64,000 nt of DNA from Propionibacteriales bacterium (GTDB lineage: Bacteria; Actinomycetota; Actinomycetes; Propionibacteriales; Nocardioidaceae): positions 186,001 through 250,000 of the forward strand of contig JAPLCB010000011.1 in the NCBI GenBank assembly GCA_026392455.1, in the 5' to 3' direction. Position 1 is the first letter of the stretch. Each line of letters starts with the position of its first letter. The notes under the pieces are model-generated. The model ran no database searches and was not told the DNA's origin. It saw nothing but the letters and a program-made list of their open reading frames with translations. The position numbers and the translations under genes were made by a program. This document shows, piece by piece, positions 59,475-64,000 of the stretch.

Positions 59475-60752
59475 CTACGAGAACGGGGGGCGGTGGTCCA
59501 GCCTGACGCTGCGCCGTCCGGCCCAGCGCCAGATCCGGGCCGACCGGTCGCGGTCCTCGTCGGTGACCAGGTTGCCCATCCACCGCAGGGCCAGGGTCAT
59601 CATCCAGTCCGACCGCATCCCGATCGGGCCGAGCGCGGCCAGGGCCTTGGGGACGGTGACGATGCCGGCCAGGCGACGGGCGATCGAGAAGGACTCGCCG
59701 TAGTGCTCGCGCAACAACGTCGGCCAGACGACCGACAGGTCGGCGTCGGGCGACGCCGTGAGCACCTCGACGACCAGGCGCCCGGTCTCCAGGCCGTAGT
59801 CGATCCCTTCGCCGTTGAGCGGGTTCACGCAGGCGGCCGCGTCGCCGATCAGGGCCCAGTTCGCCCCGGCGACGTTCGAGACCGCGCCGCCCATCGGCAG
59901 CAGCGCCGAGGTCGGCATCCGGATGTCGCCGACCAGGCCGAAGTCCTCGCGGCGCAGCTCGGCGTAGTGCTTCATCAGCGGACGCAGGGCGACCTCGGCC
60001 GGCCGCTTGGCGGTCGCCAGGGTGCCGACCCCGAGGTTCACCGAGCCGTCTCCCAACGGGAAGATCCAGCCGTATCCGGAGAGGATCTCGTTGTTCTCGC
60101 CGCGCAGCTCCAGGTGGGAGCTGATCCACGGGTCGTCCGACATCGAGGAGTCGATGTACGAGCGACCAGCGACGCCGTAGACGGTGTCGCGGTGCCACTC
60201 ACGGCCCAGGACCTTCCCGAGCCCCGAGCGGACTCCGTCGGCCACCACCAGGTGGTTGCAGGCGATCTCGAACCGTGCACCCTTCTGCGCATCGGTGGTG
60301 TGCTCGAAGACGACAGCGGCGACCTTGGCACCGTCCATCCGGACGTCGACCGCGCGTGCCCCGTCGACCGCCGTCGCCCCGGCCTTGATCGCGGTGGTGC
60401 GCAGGTGGTCGTCCAGCTCGGTGCGAGGGACTGCGGAGCCGTACGCCGGCAGGCCGGTACCGTCCTTGCCCGGTCCGGGCCAGGGCAGCAGCAGGGTCTG
60501 GCCGAAACCGTGCGCCCGCAGGCCGTGGTTGACCACGTGCGCCCGGATCCAGTCCTCCAGGCCGAGACGGGTCAGCTCGGCGATCGCCCGCGGCGTCAGT
60601 CCGTCACCGCAGGTCTTGTCGCGCGGGAACACAGCGGCGTCGACGATCACGGTGTCCCGGCCGGCGCGCGCCGCCCAGGTCGCCGCCGACGATCCAGCAG
60701 GGCCGGCCCCGACGACAAGGACGTCGGTGGCAGCAGGAGTCGGAGTGGTCAC
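59475..60752 (-). CDS. geranylgeranyl-reductase-family flavoprotein (MenJ-like)
   Basis: A 425-residue FAD enzyme. FAD motif VLVVGAGPAGSSAATWAARAGRDTVIVD, PRDKTCGDGLTPRAI, and GDAAACVNPLNGEGIDYGLETGRL are characteristic. The closest known role is reduction of one isoprene unit of menaquinone (MenJ of mycobacteria) or of archaeal-type polyprenyl chains. GTG at 60752 overlaps the stop of the upstream unknown gene (GTGA). Confidence 0.88.
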   Translation of the reverse strand: MTTPTPAATDVLVVGAGPAGSSAATWAARAGRDTVIVDAAVFPRDKTCGDGLTPRAIAELTRLGLEDWIRAHVVNHGLRAHGFGQTLLLPWPGPGKDGTGLPAYGSAVPRTELDDHLRTTAIKAGATAVDGARAVDVRMDGAKVAAVVFEHTTDAQKGARFEIACNHLVVADGVRSGLGKVLGREWHRDTVYGVAGRSYIDSSMSDDPWISSHLELRGENNEILSGYGWIFPLGDGSVNLGVGTLATAKRPAEVALRPLMKHYAELRREDFGLVGDIRMPTSALLPMGGAVSNVAGANWALIGDAAACVNPLNGEGIDYGLETGRLVVEVLTASPDADLSVVWPTLLREHYGESFSIARRLAGIVTVPKALAALGPIGMRSDWMMTLALRWMGNLVTDEDRDRSARIWRWAGRRSVRLDHRPPFS

Positions 60753-61273
60753 CCCGTCATTCTCCCAGTGCGACCTAGCGCCACCACCACGGCCCCGCAG
60801 GCGTCGAGCAGCTCGGCCTCGGTGAAGCCGGAGCCGGAGAACCAGGCCGGTGCCGAGAAACCCGTCTGCCGCAGGAGCTCTCGCCGCTCTTCGGTGGTAG
60901 CGGCGCCGTCGTACGGGGCGACCGACTCGGTCGCGAAACCCGACCAGTCGTGCGACTCGTCGTCCTCACCGGTGAGGACGAGCAAGCCGGGGTCGGTGGT
61001 CTCCTGGACCTGCGCGACGACGACCCGGGCCGACCGGCCCAGGTACACGGTGACGTGACCGTCGACGTTCAGCAGCACCCCGAGGCAGCCGGCCTCGCAC
61101 GGCACCAGCCCGAGCACCGGGGCCGCCGGCGCCAACGGCTCGATCGGGGCGTCCGGGTGGGCGGCCAGGTCGTCGCCGAGGGCCCCGAGGACGTCGACGA
61201 CCGCGTCCCAGCCTTCGGTCGTCAGGCCACGTGCCACTGCGTCAGCGAGGTCGGCCCGCCAGTCTTCGCTCAT
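60749..61273 (-). CDS. conserved-looking protein of unknown function
   Basis: A 174-residue acidic, soluble protein without recognised motifs. It has a helical start (WRADLADAVARGLTTEGWDAVVDVLGALGDDLAAH), a Cys pair (VPCEAGCLGVLLNVDGHVTVYLG) and C-terminal segments TTEERRELLRQTGF and FTEAELLDACGAVVVALGR. GGAAGGA precedes the ATG. It is coupled to the flavoprotein gene by a four-base overlap, so a shared pathway is likely. Confidence 0.65.
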   Translation of the reverse strand: MSEDWRADLADAVARGLTTEGWDAVVDVLGALGDDLAAHPDAPIEPLAPAAPVLGLVPCEAGCLGVLLNVDGHVTVYLGRSARVVVAQVQETTDPGLLVLTGEDDESHDWSGFATESVAPYDGAATTEERRELLRQTGFSAPAWFSGSGFTEAELLDACGAVVVALGRTGRMTG

Positions 61274-61313
61274 GGGGAGATCCTTCCACTTCAGACTCCA
61301 GTCGTCTCACCTG

Positions 61314-61373
61314 GGTTTCGAGACGACGGAAGGCCCCGCCAGCAAGCTGGCGGGGCCTTCCGTCTCCTCAACC
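61314..61373. repeat. repeat-like ends enclosing the rpoC terminator
   Basis: GGTTTCGAGACG on the left and CGTCTCCTCAACC on the right enclose the terminator hairpin. The ends match the GGTTTCGAG and CTCAACC ends of the repeats at 19815 and 22629, and pair with each other. Confidence 0.5.
61325..61364 (-). terminator. rpoC terminator
   Basis: A perfect 19-bp stem, GACGGAAGGCCCCGCCAGC, with a 2-nt AA loop drawn here (opening to a larger loop in practice). It lies 37 bp downstream of the rpoC stop. On the plus strand it follows no gene, so it serves rpoC. Confidence 0.92.
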
Positions 61374-61401
61374 TGGTTCGTAACACCAGAACTTCGCTAG
61401 C

Positions 61402-64000
61402 TCAGTTCTGGTAGGAACCGAAGTCGAAGTCGTCCAGCGCGACCGTCTGGTTCGGCGTACCGAAGTCGTAGCTGCCGTAGGAGTCGTACCCGGTGACGGA
61501 GTACGCCGCGGCGCGGGCCTCCTCGGTGGGCTCCACCCGGATGTTGCGGTACCGCTCGAGGCCGGTACCCGCCGGGATCAGCTTGCCGATGATCACGTTC
61601 TCCTTCAGGCCGCGCAGCGAGTCGGACTTGCCGTTGATCGCCGCGTCGGTGAGAACCCGGGTGGTCTCCTGGAAGGAGGCCGCCGAGAGCCACGACTCGG
61701 TCGCGAGCGAGGCCTTGGTGATCCCCATCAGCTCCGCACGACCCGAGGCCGGCTTGCCGCCCTCGGTGACCACGCGACGGTTCTCCTCCTCGTACCGGAC
61801 CCGGTCGACCAGGTCGGACGGGAGCAGCTTGGTGTCGCCGGACTCGATCACGGTCACCCGGCGGAGCATCTGCCGGACGATGATCTCGATGTGCTTGTCG
61901 TGGATCGACACACCCTGGCTGCGGTACACCTGCTGGACCTCGGCCACCAGGTGCTCCTGGGCCTTGCGGACACCGAGGATGCGCAGCACCTCCTTGGGGT
62001 CGGGCGTGCCCTGGATCAGCTGCTGGCCGACCTCGACGTGCTCGCCGTCTGCGACCTGCAGACGCGACCGCTTGCTGACCGGGTACTCGACCGGGTCGGA
62101 CCCGTCGTCGGGGGTGACGATCAGCTTGCGCGCCTTGTCGGTGTCCTCGATCTCCAGCCGGCCCGAGGCCTCGGAGATCGGGGCCTTGCCCTTGGGCTGA
62201 CGGGCCTCGAAGAGCTCGACCACGCGGGGAAGACCCTGCGTGATGTCGTCCGCGGAGGCCACACCACCGGTGTGGAACGTACGCATCGTCAGCTGCGTGC
62301 CGGGCTCACCGATGGACTGGGCGGCAATGATGCCGACCGCCTCACCGATGTCGACCAGTTTGCCGGTGGCCAGCGAGCGGCCGTAGCACTTGGCGCAGGT
62401 ACCGGTCTTGGCGTCGCAGGTCAGGACCGAGCGGACCTTGACCTCGGCGATGCCGGCCGCGATGAGCTCCTCGATCTGGACGTCGCCCAGGTCGCCACCG
62501 GCTTCGACGACGACCTCGCCCGAGGCGGAGACGACGTCGACGGCCGCGTTGCGGGCGTAGGCGGAGGTCTCGGCGTTGAGGTCCTTGCGCACCACACCGT
62601 CCTCGCCGACCACACCGATGACCTTCGGCATCCCGCGCTCGGTGCCGCAGTCGTCCTCACGGATGATGACGTCCTGCGACACGTCCACCAGACGACGGGT
62701 CAGGTAGCCCGAGTCAGCGGTACGCAGCGCGGTGTCGGCCAGACCCTTGCGAGCACCGTGGGTGGAGATGAAGTACTCCAGGACCGAGAGGCCCTCACGG
62801 AAGTTCGACTTGATCGGCCGCGGGATGATGTCACCCTTCGGGTTGGCCACCAGACCACGCATCGCGGCGATCTGACGGACCTGCATCCAGTTACCGCGCG
62901 CACCCGAGTTCACCATCATGAAGATCGGGTTGTCCTGGTCGAAGTTCTTCTGCATCGCTGCAGCGACCTTGTTGGACGCGTCGGTCCAGATCTCGATGAG
63001 CTCCTGACGGCGCTCGTCGTCGGTGATCAGGCCACGCTCGAACTGCTTCTGGACCTTGGCGGCGTTCTCCTCGTAGGACTCCAGGATCTGGAGCTTGTCC
63101 TTCGGGGAGACGACGTCCTCGATGGAGACCGTGACACCGGAGCGGGTCGCCCAGGTGAAACCGGTGTCCTTCAGGGCGTCCAGGGAGTTCGCGACCTCGA
63201 CCTTGGTGTAGCGCTCAGCGAGGTCGTTGACGATCTTGCCCAGCTCGTTCTTGCCGACCTGGTAGTCGATGAACTCGTAGTTGCCCGGCAGCGCCTCGTT
63301 GAACAGGGCCCGGCCCAGGGTCGTCTCGACGATGATCGGGTCACCCTCGCTCCAGCCCTCGGGGATCGTGGTCCCCTCCGGCGGAATGGCAACACCCGTC
63401 AGCCGGATCTTGACCTTCGCCTGCAGGGAGAGCTCGGGGCCGTCCTTGTCCTTGTTCCACTTGTCGAACGCCATGATCGCTTCAGCGATGGAGCTGAAGG
63501 CACGACCCTCTCCCGGGGCGCCGGGGCGGCCCAGGGTCAGGAAGTAGATGCCGATGATCATGTCCTGGGTCGGCATCGTGACGGGGCGACCGTCGGACGG
63601 CTTCAGGATGTTGTTGGTCGACAGCATCAGGATCCGGGCCTCGGCCTGCGCCTCCGCGGAGAGCGGCAGGTGCACGGCCATCTGGTCACCGTCGAAGTCG
63701 GCGTTGAACGCCGAGCAGACGAGCGGGTGGATCTGGATGGCCTTGCCCTCGATCAGCTGCGGCTCGAAGGCCTGGATGCCGAGGCGGTGCAGCGTGGGCG
63801 CGCGGTTCAGCAGAACCGGGTGCTCGGCGATGACCTCTTCGAGCACGTCCCAGACCTCCGGGCGGACCGCACGCTCGACCATCCGCTTGGCGGACTTGAT
63901 GTTCTGCGCGTGCGACAGGTCGACCAGGCGCTTCATCACGAACGGCTTGAACAGCTCGATCGCCATGTACTTCGGCAGACCGCACTGGTGCAGCTTGAGC
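61402..64000 (-). CDS. rpoC: DNA-directed RNA polymerase subunit beta' (5' end missing)
   Basis: The C-terminal 866 codons of beta'; roughly the first third lies beyond the window. The active-site loop [15 protein letters not shown], which holds the catalytic Mg, is near the window edge. The zinc-binding cysteines ([20 protein letters not shown]) and the trigger-loop region [18 protein letters not shown] are present. The C-terminus ends [15 protein letters not shown] strong terminator follows. rpoB should lie just outside the window, upstream. Confidence 0.98.
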   Translation of the reverse strand, partial: LKLHQCGLPKYMAIELFKPFVMKRLVDLSHAQNIKSAKRMVERAVRPEVWDVLEEVIAEHPVLLNRAPTLHRLGIQAFEPQLIEGKAIQIHPLVCSAFNADFDGDQMAVHLPLSAEAQAEARILMLSTNNILKPSDGRPVTMPTQDMIIGIYFLTLGRPGAPGEGRAFSSIAEAIMAFDKWNKDKDGPELSLQAKVKIRLTGVAIPPEGTTIPEGWSEGDPIIVETTLGRALFNEALPGNYEFIDYQVGKNELGKIVNDLAERYTKVEVANSLDALKDTGFTWATRSGVTVSIEDVVSPKDKLQILESYEENAAKVQKQFERGLITDDERRQELIEIWTDASNKVAAAMQKNFDQDNPIFMMVNSGARGNWMQVRQIAAMRGLVANPKGDIIPRPIKSNFREGLSVLEYFISTHGARKGLADTALRTADSGYLTRRLVDVSQDVIIREDDCGTERGMPKVIGVVGEDGVVRKDLNAETSAYARNAAVDVVSASGEVVVEAGGDLGDVQIEELIAAGIAEVKVRSVLTCDAKTGTCAKCYGRSLATGKLVDIGEAVGIIAAQSIGEPGTQLTMRTFHTGGVASADDITQGLPRVVELFEARQPKGKAPISEASGRLEIEDTDKARKLIVTPDDGSDPVEYPVSKRSRLQVADGEHVEVGQQLIQGTPDPKEVLRILGVRKAQEHLVAEVQQVYRSQGVSIHDKHIEIIVRQMLRRVTVIESGDTKLLPSDLVDRVRYEEENRRVVTEGGKPASGRAELMGITKASLATESWLSAASFQETTRVLTDAAINGKSDSLRGLKENVIIGKLIPAGTGLERYRNIRVEPTEEARAAAYSVTGYDSYGSYDFGTPNQTVALDDFDFGSYQN

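Overview
This window is high-GC chromosomal DNA from an actinobacterium. The family Nocardioidaceae (Nocardioides or a close relative) is the best guess. The reasons are GC-rich third codon positions, frequent GTG and one TTG start, zinc-ligand forms of S14 and L36, long Ala/Glu/Arg-rich tails on ribosomal proteins, the actinobacterial MoxR-DUF58-SpoIIM-RDD cluster, and an intergenic repeat with GGTTTCGAG and CTCAACC ends that I associate with that family. The genus is inference. I see no phage, IS, CRISPR array, tRNA or rRNA.

Layout. 1-2.4 kb (+): end of a His-rich protein of unknown function, a small membrane protein, a MOSC protein and a membrane protein. 2.4-12.7 kb (-): an AMP-dependent acyl-CoA ligase, then a tightly packed catabolic operon reading right to left: GntR/FCD regulator, nucleoside/BMP-type ABC importer (ATPase, two permeases, lipoprotein), a degenerate isochorismatase-fold paralogue, a biuret-hydrolase-like isochorismatase and an allophanate hydrolase. 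A perfect 12-bp palindrome lies just upstream of the regulator. The proposed job is uptake of a biuret-like ureide and its cleavage to ammonia and CO2. 12.8-19.2 kb: alpha/beta hydrolase, SMR exporter divergent from a TetR regulator with two operator-like inverted repeats, secreted beta-propeller protein, methyltransferase, pseudo-receiver/thioredoxin-reductase-like fusion, TruA and a YczE-like membrane protein.

19.2-39.2 kb (-): the ribosomal superoperon (in transcription order rpsJ ... rplO, secY-adk-map, infA-rpmJ-rpsM-rpsK-rpsD-rpoA-rplQ). It is interrupted between map and infA by an opposite-strand Ser/Thr kinase, PP2C phosphatase and FHA cassette. 39.7-47.4 kb: MoxR/DUF58/DUF4129/DUF4350 cluster, SpoIIM-like and RDD proteins, TrmB. 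47.4-48.2 kb: two small coiled-coil genes, one built from a 21-bp tandem repeat. 48.2-52.6 kb (-): the str operon rpsL-rpsG-fusA-tuf. 52.8-61.3 kb: SGNH hydrolase, an operon of tandem-Nudix, hydroxyacid-oxoacid transhydrogenase and a giant FAD/Fe-S dehydrogenase, then PlsC, a geranylgeranyl-reductase-like flavoprotein and an unknown protein. 61.4-64.0 kb (-): rpoC, cut by the window edge.

Two themes recur. Many monocistronic or first genes carry a TANNNT box exactly 6-7 nt before the start codon, as expected for leaderless transcripts. Operon-internal genes usually overlap by 1 or 4 bases (TGATG, ATGA, GTGA), as expected for translational coupling.
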